Shown in pieces: positions 43,365 to 51,136 of a stretch of DNA of 64,000 nt (position 1 is the first letter of the stretch; the number at the start of each line of letters is the position of its first letter). Under the pieces are notes generated by a model. That model searched no databases and was not told where the DNA came from. It was given only the letters and a program-made list of their open reading frames with translations. Where the stretch lies: NCBI GenBank assembly GCA_031402225.1, contig JANNSD010000034.1, positions 1 to 64,000 on the forward strand, in the 5' to 3' direction. The translations under genes were made by a program, and so were the position numbers. The stretch comes from JAGGAG01 sp031402225 (lineage in GTDB: Bacteria; Gemmatimonadota; Gemmatimonadetes; Gemmatimonadales; GWC2-71-9).

Positions 43365-44176
43365 GGGCGGACCGTCACCCGCATGAAGGTGGCCGATATC
43401 GAGATCCCGCCATCGGTCACCTTGTTCTGCGACTTGGCCAGGTCCACCAACTGGCGGTGGAGTTCGTCTTCCTTCCCGTTGTTCCGGGCCGCCTCGTAGG
43501 CGTTCATCGTCGGGCCATAGAACCGCCGGAACAAGTCGATGAACTCCGCCGGGCTCGTGCTGGGCAGCGTGAAGCGGAAGGTGTCCCTGACCATCGACAC
43601 CCGGTCGGCCGGCACGCCGGCCTGGCCGAAGCGCTCGAGAATGTTCGCCTCCACGCCCCAGGTAATCGGGCTGATGAAGCCTTCGGGCGGTGGCGGCGTG
43701 TACGCCGCACTGATCTTGAGCAACTGGGACACGAACGACGTGGGATCGTTCGGGATCCAGTTGCCCATGACGATGCGTCCGCCCGGCTTGGTGACCCGGA
43801 CGATCTCCCGGGCGACGTCGAAGGGTTTCGGGGCGAACATGCCGCCGAACACGGAAAGGGTCAGGTCGAAGGAGCGGTCGCCGACGCCCTGGAGGTCGCA
43901 CGCGTCGCCCACCTGGAACGTGAGCCGGGTGAGGCCGGCTTCGCGGGCTCGCTTGTTCCCGGCTTCGACCAGGTTGCCGGCGATATCGATGCCGACCACT
44001 TCCGCGCCCAGGCGGGCGAGCGGCAGGGCGGTGGTGCCGTCGCCACAGCCGAGATCCAGCACCCGCAGCGGCGGCGTGATGGCGAGTGATGCCACGAGTG
44101 CCTCGCCCGACTGCCGCATCATGGCGGCAATCATGGTGAAGTCGCCCTTCTCCCACAGTGCCTTGTTCGGGTTCAT
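43361..44176 (-). CDS. class I SAM-dependent methyltransferase
   Basis: A 271-residue protein: VLDLGCGDGTTALPLARLGA (SAM-binding motif I), VVGIDIAGNLVEAG (motif II), FDLTLSVFGGMF and GGRIVMGNWIPND. ATG 44176 overlaps the stop of the large fusion gene by four bases and is followed by the DinB gene, also overlapping, so three genes are translationally linked. The substrate is unknown; the closest overall style is small-molecule or quinone methylases. Confidence 0.85.
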   Translation of the reverse strand: MNPNKALWEKGDFTMIAAMMRQSGEALVASLAITPPLRVLDLGCGDGTTALPLARLGAEVVGIDIAGNLVEAGNKRAREAGLTRLTFQVGDACDLQGVGDRSFDLTLSVFGGMFAPKPFDVAREIVRVTKPGGRIVMGNWIPNDPTSFVSQLLKISAAYTPPPPEGFISPITWGVEANILERFGQAGVPADRVSMVRDTFRFTLPSTSPAEFIDLFRRFYGPTMNAYEAARNNGKEDELHRQLVDLAKSQNKVTDGGISISATFMRVTVRP

Positions 44177-47100
44177 GGTGTTCCTCCGTTTCGGCAGGTG
44201 CCAGCTTGTGCCCAGGCCTCACCGAGCACCCGGTCCAGTGTCTCCAGCAGGTGGTCCACGTCGTCCGGCTCGATGGTGAGCGGGGGCCGGATCTTGAGGA
44301 CGTTGTCCGCCGGCCCCTCGGTGCCGATGAGGATCCGTTCCTCGCGGAGCCGGTTCTTCACCTGGTCGGCGGCGCGGGTGGCCGGGGTGCGCGTGGCGCG
44401 ATCGGTGACCAGGTCGACGCCGATGAAGAGCCCGATGCCGCGCACGTCGCCGACGAGTTCATGGCGCGACTGCAGGTGGCGCAGGCCCGCAAGCAGCCGG
44501 TCGCCGGTGACGCGCGCGTTCTGCTGCAGCCCCTCGTCATCTACAATACGGAGTACTTCGGTACCCACCCGGCAGGATAGGGTGCTTCCGCCGAAGGTGG
44601 AGAAGAACTCGATGCCGTTGTCGAACGCGTGCGCCACCTCAGCGGTCGTGACCACGGCGCCGAGCGGATGGCCGTTGCCGAGTGGCTTGCCGAGCACGAC
44701 GATGTCGGGCCGGGCCGCTTGCTGCTCGAAGCCCCAGTAGAACTCGCCGAGTCGGCCGAGCCCGGTCTGCACCTCGTCGGCGATGCAGACACCGCCCGCT
44801 GCGCGGATGCGCGCGTACACCGCGTTGAGATATCCGGCGGGCGGGATGACCTGCCCGGCGACGCTGGGAAAGGTCTCGGCGATGAATCCGGCGAGCCGGC
44901 CGCCGCGCGCCCCGATCCGCTGCAGTGCCGTGTCCACCGCGCTCGCGTACCGCTCGGCGGCATCGGTGCCCCGGTACGCGCCGCGATAGGTGTCGGCCAC
45001 CGGCACGATCTGCACCCAGTCCGGGGCCCCGCCGCCGCCTGGGCGGTTGAACTTGTAGGCCGAGAGATCGATCGCGCCAGTGGTATTGCCGTGGTAGCCG
45101 TGGTCGGCCACGATCATGTCCTTGCCGCCGGTGCGCGTGCGGGCCAGGCGCAGCGCCAGCTCGTTGGCCTCGCTCCCCGAGTTCACGAAGAACACGTGCG
45201 TCAGGTGCGGCGGCAGCTTCGCCAGGAGCGCCGCGGCGAACTCCACCTGAGCGGGGTGGAGGTAGCGCGTGTTCGAGTTGAGCCGGAGGAGCTGGTCGGC
45301 TGCCACGGCCTGCAGGCGCGGATGGGCGTGCCCCACATGCGGCACGTTGTTGTAGGCGTCGAGGTAGGGGTGCCCCCATTCGTCGAACAGGTGGGTTCGC
45401 CAGCCGCGCATGAAGAGGCAGGGCTCGGCGTAGCTGAGCCGCAGGTTGGTCGCGAAGTGGGCGCGCCGCATTGCACTGATCGCCCCGGTGTCGAGCGGGC
45501 GATACGCGACGCGCGCATCGGGGAGGTTGAGCAGGGCGGCCGGGTTCGGGCAGATCGCCCGCCAGAGATCGGCATCATCGGGATCGGCCACGCCGGGCCA
45601 GTCGTGACCCAGGCCGTCGGTGATGAGTGCGAGCTGGAGATGCAGGTGCGGCGCCCAGCCGCCGTTCTCCTCCGGCGCGCCCAGCGCGGCGAAGGCATCA
45701 CCGCGCGCGACCCGCTGGCCGGGTGCCAGTCGGGCGACCGACCCGCGCGAGAGGTGACCAAACAGCGTGCAGAACCGGTCTCCCGCGGGGGTGGTGTGCG
45801 CGAGGATCACCATCCCGCCGTAGTCGAGCTGGCGATCGCGGTACTCCACGACTTCCACTACGCCATCGAGCGGGGCGCACACGGCCGTGCCGGCGGGCAT
45901 GAAGACGTCGATGCCGAGATGCACGGTGCGGCGATCGGAGCCGCGGTGCGGGCCCAGCCGAAATGCGGCGTCGGTGTAGATCAGGCGCGGTTCGCCGTAG
46001 AGGCCGAGCCAGGCGGTACCGGGCGCGAAGGCTGCGCCGACGTCCTGGGCCTCCGCGGCGGTCATCCGGAACGGATCGCGCGGGGTGGTAGAGGCGACGA
46101 CCGACAGCGCGCCGGTTGGTGCACCGTCGAGCGACGTGCCCAGCACCGGGGCGAAGCTGCCCCGAGACTGGTCGAGCCAGTGGCCTACCCGGGTCGCGGC
46201 CTCGCTGGCGGGCAGGCCACATGCCAAGCGCAGGCGCGCGGCCATGAGCGCGTCGGGGAACGCGTGCGCGCGCTCGAGGAACCGCCAGGCGGGCGCCTGG
46301 GAGACCACCACGTAGGGGTCGTCGGGCCGCGCCTTCTGCATCATCGCCGAGTTGGTGACGCTCACGGCGAGACGGAGGAGAAGCAGCGGCCAGATCAGGT
46401 CAGCCTGCGCTTCGTTCAGCGGGGAGACGGCGTGGTAGCCGGCGACCAGTGCGGCGAGGGCGCGCTCGGGGGCGGGGTGGTCGAGGACGAGATAGGCACC
46501 GGTGATTGCCAGCTCGGCGACCACCGGGCCGGCGATCACGTCGCCGAAATCGATGAGCCCGCTGATGCGTCGGGCGCCGTCTTCGTCGGTCGCGACCAGG
46601 ATGTTGTGATCGTTGAGGTCGTTGTGGATCGGCGCCATCGGCTGGCGCATCAATGCGGGCCGCAGTTCGGTACCGCGGGCGAGGATCCGTTCGACGATGG
46701 CGCGCCGGGCGGGGTCGGCGATGTCGCCGCATTGCGAGCCGACCCAGTCGACGTTGCGCAGGTCCCACTTCAACTCGCGGGCGAGGCCGGGGTGCGCGAA
46801 ACCGGCGAGGGCCTGATCCAGGCGAGCGATGTGGCCGCCGAGTTCGGTGATGAGGGCGAGCGACCGGGGCTGGACCGCTGCCCAGGTGGTGCCGTCGAGG
46901 CCGGCCAGCACCCAGGCGAGTCGTGACTCGCCATCGGCGTCGGGGCAGGCACGCCACGGCTCGCCGGCGCGCGTTGGCAGGACGCGCGGCGCGGGCACGG
47001 TCGGGTCGTGCCGGCCGATGTGCCGGTGGGCGGCCGTGAGCAGGTCGACGAATTCCGTGCTGCACCCCGCGCGCATCACCTTGAGCACGGCGCGCCGGCC

Positions 47101-47217
47101 ATCGCGCGCCGTCGCGAGAAAGTTGAGGTCGAACTCGCCTGGGAGCGGGGAGAGTTCGGCCTCGATGCCCCAGGTGTCGGCGAGCGTGCGCGCCCAGTGC
47201 TGCATGCTGCTGGTCAT
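44173..47217 (-). CDS. APH kinase - M23 peptidase - class III aminotransferase fusion
   Basis: A protein of about 1014 residues with three parts. Residues 1-330: aminoglycoside-phosphotransferase-like kinase (IHNDLNDHNILV catalytic loop, LIDFGDVIAGP). Residues about 420-540: M23/LytM-like fold (HLGIDVFMPAGTAVCAPLDG, then APHLHLQ). Residues about 570-1010: class III PLP aminotransferase (NSGSEANELALRLAR, IADEVQTGLGRLG and the PLP Lys in VVLGKPLGNGHPL). Similar three-domain proteins occur in other bacteria and resemble ethanolamine-phosphate phospho-lyase enzymes joined to a kinase; phosphorylation then PLP-dependent elimination of an amino alcohol is a plausible sequence. The start is uncertain (GTG 47241, ATG 47217 or 47205). 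Confidence 0.85.
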   Translation of the reverse strand: MTSSMQHWARTLADTWGIEAELSPLPGEFDLNFLATARDGRRAVLKVMRAGCSTEFVDLLTAAHRHIGRHDPTVPAPRVLPTRAGEPWRACPDADGESRLAWVLAGLDGTTWAAVQPRSLALITELGGHIARLDQALAGFAHPGLARELKWDLRNVDWVGSQCGDIADPARRAIVERILARGTELRPALMRQPMAPIHNDLNDHNILVATDEDGARRISGLIDFGDVIAGPVVAELAITGAYLVLDHPAPERALAALVAGYHAVSPLNEAQADLIWPLLLLRLAVSVTNSAMMQKARPDDPYVVVSQAPAWRFLERAHAFPDALMAARLRLACGLPASEAATRVGHWLDQSRGSFAPVLGTSLDGAPTGALSVVASTTPRDPFRMTAAEAQDVGAAFAPGTAWLGLYGEPRLIYTDAAFRLGPHRGSDRRTVHLGIDVFMPAGTAVCAPLDGVVEVVEYRDRQLDYGGMVILAHTTPAGDRFCTLFGHLSRGSVARLAPGQRVARGDAFAALGAPEENGGWAPHLHLQLALITDGLGHDWPGVADPDDADLWRAICPNPAALLNLPDARVAYRPLDTGAISAMRRAHFATNLRLSYAEPCLFMRGWRTHLFDEWGHPYLDAYNNVPHVGHAHPRLQAVAADQLLRLNSNTRYLHPAQVEFAAALLAKLPPHLTHVFFVNSGSEANELALRLARTRTGGKDMIVADHGYHGNTTGAIDLSAYKFNRPGGGGAPDWVQIVPVADTYRGAYRGTDAAERYASAVDTALQRIGARGGRLAGFIAETFPSVAGQVIPPAGYLNAVYARIRAAGGVCIADEVQTGLGRLGEFYWGFEQQAARPDIVVLGKPLGNGHPLGAVVTTAEVAHAFDNGIEFFSTFGGSTLSCRVGTEVLRIVDDEGLQQNARVTGDRLLAGLRHLQSRHELVGDVRGIGLFIGVDLVTDRATRTPATRAADQVKNRLREERILIGTEGPADNVLKIRPPLTIEPDDVDHLLETLDRVLGEAWAQAGTCRNGGTP

Positions 47218-47262
47218 GGCGGTGGAATATGCCTGTTTCACTGCGGGAATGTCGTGAATCGG

Positions 47263-47904
47263 TCAGGACTTCCGCGCCACCACATGAAACATCTGCCAGT
47301 GCTTGGGCTTCCGCACCTCCGGCGTGCTATCCCGTTCTTCCTCGAGCATCATCTCGATTTCGAAGCCATGCACCAGTTCCAGCACCTCGTCGCGCGAATG
47401 GTGGGTGCGGCCCGGTAGCGAGGCCCAGGTATCGCGCTTCCCGAAGAACTGCCCGGCGAACCGGCCGCCCGGGCGGATCGCGGCGACGATGCGGCTCCAG
47501 AGCTGCGGAAAATGCCGCGGCGCGCAGAAGGGCAGTGAGAAGCTCGCGTTCACCAGGTCGCAGGGGGGGACCTCCGTTTCCGCGAAGTCCACCACCACGG
47601 TCGTCAATCGCGAGCGCAATGTTTCGGGCACGCGGGGCCACAGGTGGGCAAAGGCATCGGGGTGGCCATCGGTCGCCACCACCCGCCAGCCCTGCCGGAG
47701 CAGTTCCAGCGTATCGCGCCCCTCGCCGGCGGCGACATCGACCGCGAGCCCCCCGGTGAATCCCTCGCGGGCAAACGAATCGAGGGCGGCGACCAGCGTC
47801 TCGCGCGCGCCCTTCCCCAGCACGGCCCCGAAATACCCCGGCCAGTCCAGGACCTCGGCATAGTCCTGCGCCCTCAGCGGCGGCAGGTCGGGTCCGTCAT
47901 TCAT
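47263..47904 (-). CDS. class I SAM-dependent methyltransferase (TehB-like)
   Basis: A 213-residue protein: LAVDVAAGEGRDTLELLRQG (motif I), VVATDGHPDAFAHL, CDLVNASFSLPFC and GGRFAGQFFGKRDTW, the last typical of TehB/thiopurine-type enzymes. ATG 47904 overlaps the MOSC stop by four bases. Confidence 0.8.
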   Translation of the reverse strand: MNDGPDLPPLRAQDYAEVLDWPGYFGAVLGKGARETLVAALDSFAREGFTGGLAVDVAAGEGRDTLELLRQGWRVVATDGHPDAFAHLWPRVPETLRSRLTTVVVDFAETEVPPCDLVNASFSLPFCAPRHFPQLWSRIVAAIRPGGRFAGQFFGKRDTWASLPGRTHHSRDEVLELVHGFEIEMMLEEERDSTPEVRKPKHWQMFHVVARKS

Positions 47905-48713
47905 GCGTCGGCCCGGAGGTTGATCACCTCATCGCCCACCCGCAACACCTTGCCGTATTCGGCCGATGCCACCCGGGTGTTGATACCGAGATGGTAGAAG
48001 TGCCTGATCCGCCCGGGCACGCGTGCCCAGGAGGGATAGTGGGCCTGGCGCAGCTCACTGAAGCGTTTCTGGAACCCGGTCATCTCGACGCCACTCTGGG
48101 AGTGGCGCGCGGGAACGGCGCACCGGGGACAGGGATTGGTGCCCGCCATGTGCACGTCGCCGATGGTGAACGGCACGGCATCGGTTTCCTGTTCGCGGAA
48201 GAGTCGATCTTCCCAGAAGGCGCCGGTACCGCCGATTTCGAGGGAGGAACGAAAGCGCCGCCGCGATTCCTCCAGGTCGATTTCGGGAAACCAGTCAGCG
48301 ACGGCCTGCAGCGTCGCCGTGGACACCACCAGCGGGCCATTGCGAATCGTGTCGTCCGGGTAGCCCTCGGCCGCGTGGCGCACGATCACCTGCTGTCCCA
48401 GGTATTCGCTGAACCACTCCGCGGCCGCCGCAAAGTCGGAGGGGAACGCGAAGGTCTGTGCCGGGACGTGCCCGTGATCGCTGGCTGTGGACAGCGTAAC
48501 CGCGCCGAGGTCGGGCGCGAACGCGGCCCGCACCAGGTGCATGGCGGCGGTGTTCTTGCCGTAGATGCCCTCGCCATCCGGCGAATGAAGCGCCCAGGCA
48601 CGATCGAGCTCCAGGCCGCCACCGGGTCCGATGCGACACTCGGGCACCTGCACCCCGTCGAGCGACTTGATGGGGTGCAGGCGGATTCCGGCGAGATGGG
48701 GAGTGTCCTTCAC
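47901..48713 (-). CDS. MOSC-domain protein
   Basis: A 270-residue protein with an N-terminal beta-barrel (LAGIRLHPIKSLDGV, LELDRAWALHSPDG) and a MOSC core with the conserved Cys in NPCPRCAVPARHSQ. MOSC proteins handle molybdenum cofactor or sulfur; mARC-type enzymes reduce N-hydroxylated compounds. It overlaps the methyltransferase gene and follows the amine oxidase closely. Confidence 0.85.
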   Translation of the reverse strand: MKDTPHLAGIRLHPIKSLDGVQVPECRIGPGGGLELDRAWALHSPDGEGIYGKNTAAMHLVRAAFAPDLGAVTLSTASDHGHVPAQTFAFPSDFAAAAEWFSEYLGQQVIVRHAAEGYPDDTIRNGPLVVSTATLQAVADWFPEIDLEESRRRFRSSLEIGGTGAFWEDRLFREQETDAVPFTIGDVHMAGTNPCPRCAVPARHSQSGVEMTGFQKRFSELRQAHYPSWARVPGRIRHFYHLGINTRVASAEYGKVLRVGDEVINLRADA

Positions 48714-48726
48714 GTCTTCTCCGCGC

Positions 48727-50133
48727 TCAATACCCTGTCTTGTTCATGATGTCACGGCGGGTCGCCAGGGTCCTGCCCTGTAGCAGGCGCACGATCGCAT
48801 CGGCCGTGGCCTCACCTGTCCGCACGGCACCGTCGAAGAACCCGGGCCAGCGATCGGCGATCTCCGAGCCAGCCCAGTGGATGCGCCCGACGGGGGCCGT
48901 GAGGGCCTCGCCGAAGCTCGTCCACACCCCGGGCGGCATGAAGGCGGCATAGCCGCCGCCGACCCAGGGTTCGGAGGGCCAGTCAACCTCATCGTAGGTG
49001 ACTGGTGACAGCGCTTCCTTGCCAAAGTACAGCGCCAGGTCGGCGAGCACCGCATGGCGGCGGTCGGCGTTACCCATCGGCCTCCACTGCCGGTAGCGAT
49101 CGCCTGCCACGAACGTCGCCATCACCCCGGCACCGGTCTCCGGGTCGGAGCTGTCGGCACAGAGCTCGATCCATCGGCCGTTCCCCAGTCCGATCCCGGC
49201 CAAGCCCTGCTCCCGCCAGAACGGCCGGTCGTAGGAGACCAGGACCTTGGCGCAGCAGCCCATCGGCATCCGCTGGGTCAGTTGTGCCCGCAGCGAGGGC
49301 ATCGGCGGATGGTAGGTGATCCGGCCTGCAAGCGCGGGCGGCATGGCCAGCACGACAAACGTCGCGGCGTACGCGTCCCGGGTTGTTTCCACGTTGACGC
49401 CGGCGTGGTCCTGGGAAATCCGGGTGACCGGTTCACCGAGGCGCACCTGTCCGCCCAGCTCGGCCGCGATCATGCCGGGAAGCTGTCCCGCGCCTCCATG
49501 GATGAGCTCGGCTTCGGGATGTTCCGATTGCGCGGCGCAGTTCTGTCCCCACAGCACGTGCAGGAGCGAGAGCTGGTTCGGCTCCTCCGGACCGAGAAAT
49601 CCTGCCGCCCGGGCCATGTACGAAAAGTACCAGCGTCCGAATGCGGTCCGGGTGTTGTCGCCGATCCACTGGGCGAAGGTCTGACTGTCCAGCAGCTGGT
49701 TGTGGTCGTTGCGCCTGGGGTGACCGGGCGGCAAGGCTTTGGAGAGCGCGTCGAAACGCGCCCAGGCACTTCTCGCGTCGTCCCATTCTTCCTGGCTGAC
49801 GCCGGGAGGTTCCCCTTCGGCGAAGCCCTGAAAGAAGCCGTCGAACTCATGACGTTTTCCGTCGAACAGCAGCACCTTCTTCCCTTCACTCGGGGAAGGA
49901 AAGCGACGAAGGCCGTACTCCTCGAGCAGGGCGAGGACGCGATCCTGGGTCGGGCCAACCCACTGTCCGCCCCGGTCAATCCATTGCCCTGATGGCAGGT
50001 GTTCGCCGTGCATGCGACCGCCGAGCCGTTCGTGGGCTTCCAGCACGAGCACGGTATATCCCGCCCTCTGGAGGTTGCGAGCGGTGACGAGTCCGGCCAA
50101 TCCGGCGCCGACCACGATGCAGTCGGACGTCAC
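48727..50133 (-). CDS. flavin amine oxidase/dehydrogenase coupled to cytochrome c
   Basis: A 468-residue monoamine-oxidase-family flavoprotein: CIVVGAGLAGLVTARNL, VLEAHERLGGRMHGEHL, GGQWVGPTQDRVLAL, and the terminal IHWAGSEIADRWPGFFDGAV. No signal peptide is visible. It overlaps the cytochrome c gene by four bases (ATGA). In nicotine oxidoreductase NicA2, a member of this family, a cytochrome c and not O2 is the natural electron acceptor; the coupling here suggests the same scheme. The substrate is unknown. Confidence 0.85.
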   Translation of the reverse strand: MTSDCIVVGAGLAGLVTARNLQRAGYTVLVLEAHERLGGRMHGEHLPSGQWIDRGGQWVGPTQDRVLALLEEYGLRRFPSPSEGKKVLLFDGKRHEFDGFFQGFAEGEPPGVSQEEWDDARSAWARFDALSKALPPGHPRRNDHNQLLDSQTFAQWIGDNTRTAFGRWYFSYMARAAGFLGPEEPNQLSLLHVLWGQNCAAQSEHPEAELIHGGAGQLPGMIAAELGGQVRLGEPVTRISQDHAGVNVETTRDAYAATFVVLAMPPALAGRITYHPPMPSLRAQLTQRMPMGCCAKVLVSYDRPFWREQGLAGIGLGNGRWIELCADSSDPETGAGVMATFVAGDRYRQWRPMGNADRRHAVLADLALYFGKEALSPVTYDEVDWPSEPWVGGGYAAFMPPGVWTSFGEALTAPVGRIHWAGSEIADRWPGFFDGAVRTGEATADAIVRLLQGRTLATRRDIMNKTGY

Positions 50134-51053
50134 GGTGGCAGGGAGGCGACGTAGGCGGCGACGGCGATCATGTCGTTGAGGTCGAGCTGCTCCGCGACTA
50201 GCCGCATGGGCGCGCTTTCGGTTCCGGCCCGCGCGCCGTGCTTGAAGTCATAGAGCTGGCGCACGATATAGGTGGGTGAACGGCCGGCGATGCCCGGCGC
50301 GGGATCGAGCCCTTGCAAGGCAGGGCCGTGGCAGGTGGCGCATGGCGCGACCCTGCCGCCGTTCCCGGTCGCGGCGATCGCGCTGCCCTTGGCGATGCTG
50401 CCGACTGGTGCGTAGGCTAGGAACAGCGCCCGCGCGTCGCGACGCTCGAACTGCTCCAGGTCTTCCGGCACCTCCACGATGCGCTGCCCCGTCGGCTCCC
50501 ACGCGCCGGTGGAGGTGGCCAGGAGCCACCCGGCGACATGGGTGCGGGGGACGCTGTCGCTCTCGATCACCGTGATCCGGGACGCGAGGTGCTGCGCGGC
50601 GAAGTAGCGCACCGCGATGGTGATCTCGGAATCGGTGGCGGCGCGCGCGATCGTCACCATCAGCGCGGTGGGCCGCCGGCGTGGCTCGGCGCCGGTGCGC
50701 GCGCCACTCCGGAAGTCGGCGACCTGGCGGGTCATGTAGTCGGCGGTGAGTCCGGCGAGGCTCGCGTTCTCGGGACCACCGGCGCCATCAGCGCGGTGGC
50801 AGAGGCCGCAGGCGAAGACCTCGGGCTTCCGGCCCAGGGCCACGATCGCGGGCATGGGGGAATGCTCGGCGGGGTGCCAGTCGGGGGCGGCGAAGAAGTT
50901 GATCGGCTTCGGCGTCGCGTCGGCTGGCCGGACCGGGTAGGCCCAGTCGGGGGGGCCATCGCTCGGCGCGGGGGCCTGAGCCGCCAGTTCGGGCGACAGC
51001 GCCAGGGCCAGCAGCGTGAGGGCGGGTGTGAGGCGAGCCGGTGCGCTATTCAA
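50130..51053 (-). CDS. diheme cytochrome c (c4-like), exported
   Basis: A 307-residue protein with a signal peptide (LTLLALALSPELAAQA) and two c-type heme sites, CGLCH (about residue 82) and CATCH (about 238), each followed by a GPALQGL- or TADYMTRQ-type helix. The region between the heme sites is longer than in ordinary c4. It would receive electrons in the periplasm; coupling with the amine oxidase downstream marks it as the likely acceptor. Confidence 0.88.
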   Translation of the reverse strand: MNSAPARLTPALTLLALALSPELAAQAPAPSDGPPDWAYPVRPADATPKPINFFAAPDWHPAEHSPMPAIVALGRKPEVFACGLCHRADGAGGPENASLAGLTADYMTRQVADFRSGARTGAEPRRRPTALMVTIARAATDSEITIAVRYFAAQHLASRITVIESDSVPRTHVAGWLLATSTGAWEPTGQRIVEVPEDLEQFERRDARALFLAYAPVGSIAKGSAIAATGNGGRVAPCATCHGPALQGLDPAPGIAGRSPTYIVRQLYDFKHGARAGTESAPMRLVAEQLDLNDMIAVAAYVASLPP

Positions 51054-51056
51054 GGC

Positions 51057-51136
51057 GATCCTTCGCTTCGCTCAGGATGACAGGGTCGCTCAGGATGACA
51101 GGGTCGCTCAGGATGACAGGGTCGCTCAGGATGACA
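51057..51136. repeat. tandem CTCAGGATGACAGGGTCG repeats
   Basis: GATCCTTCGCTTCGCTCAGG ATGAC followed by three further GTCGCTCAGGATGACAG units, ending in the stop region of the kinase gene. It belongs to the HPERSEG repeat family found at 53830, 57454, 58338, 61915 and 63810. Confidence 0.8.

Noticed and set aside
44629..46926. Plus-strand open frame over the three-domain fusion
   Set aside because: Antisense shadow without motifs.
51057..51136. CRISPR-like array
   Set aside because: The repeats are directly adjacent with no unique spacers, and they belong to the dispersed HPERSEG family.
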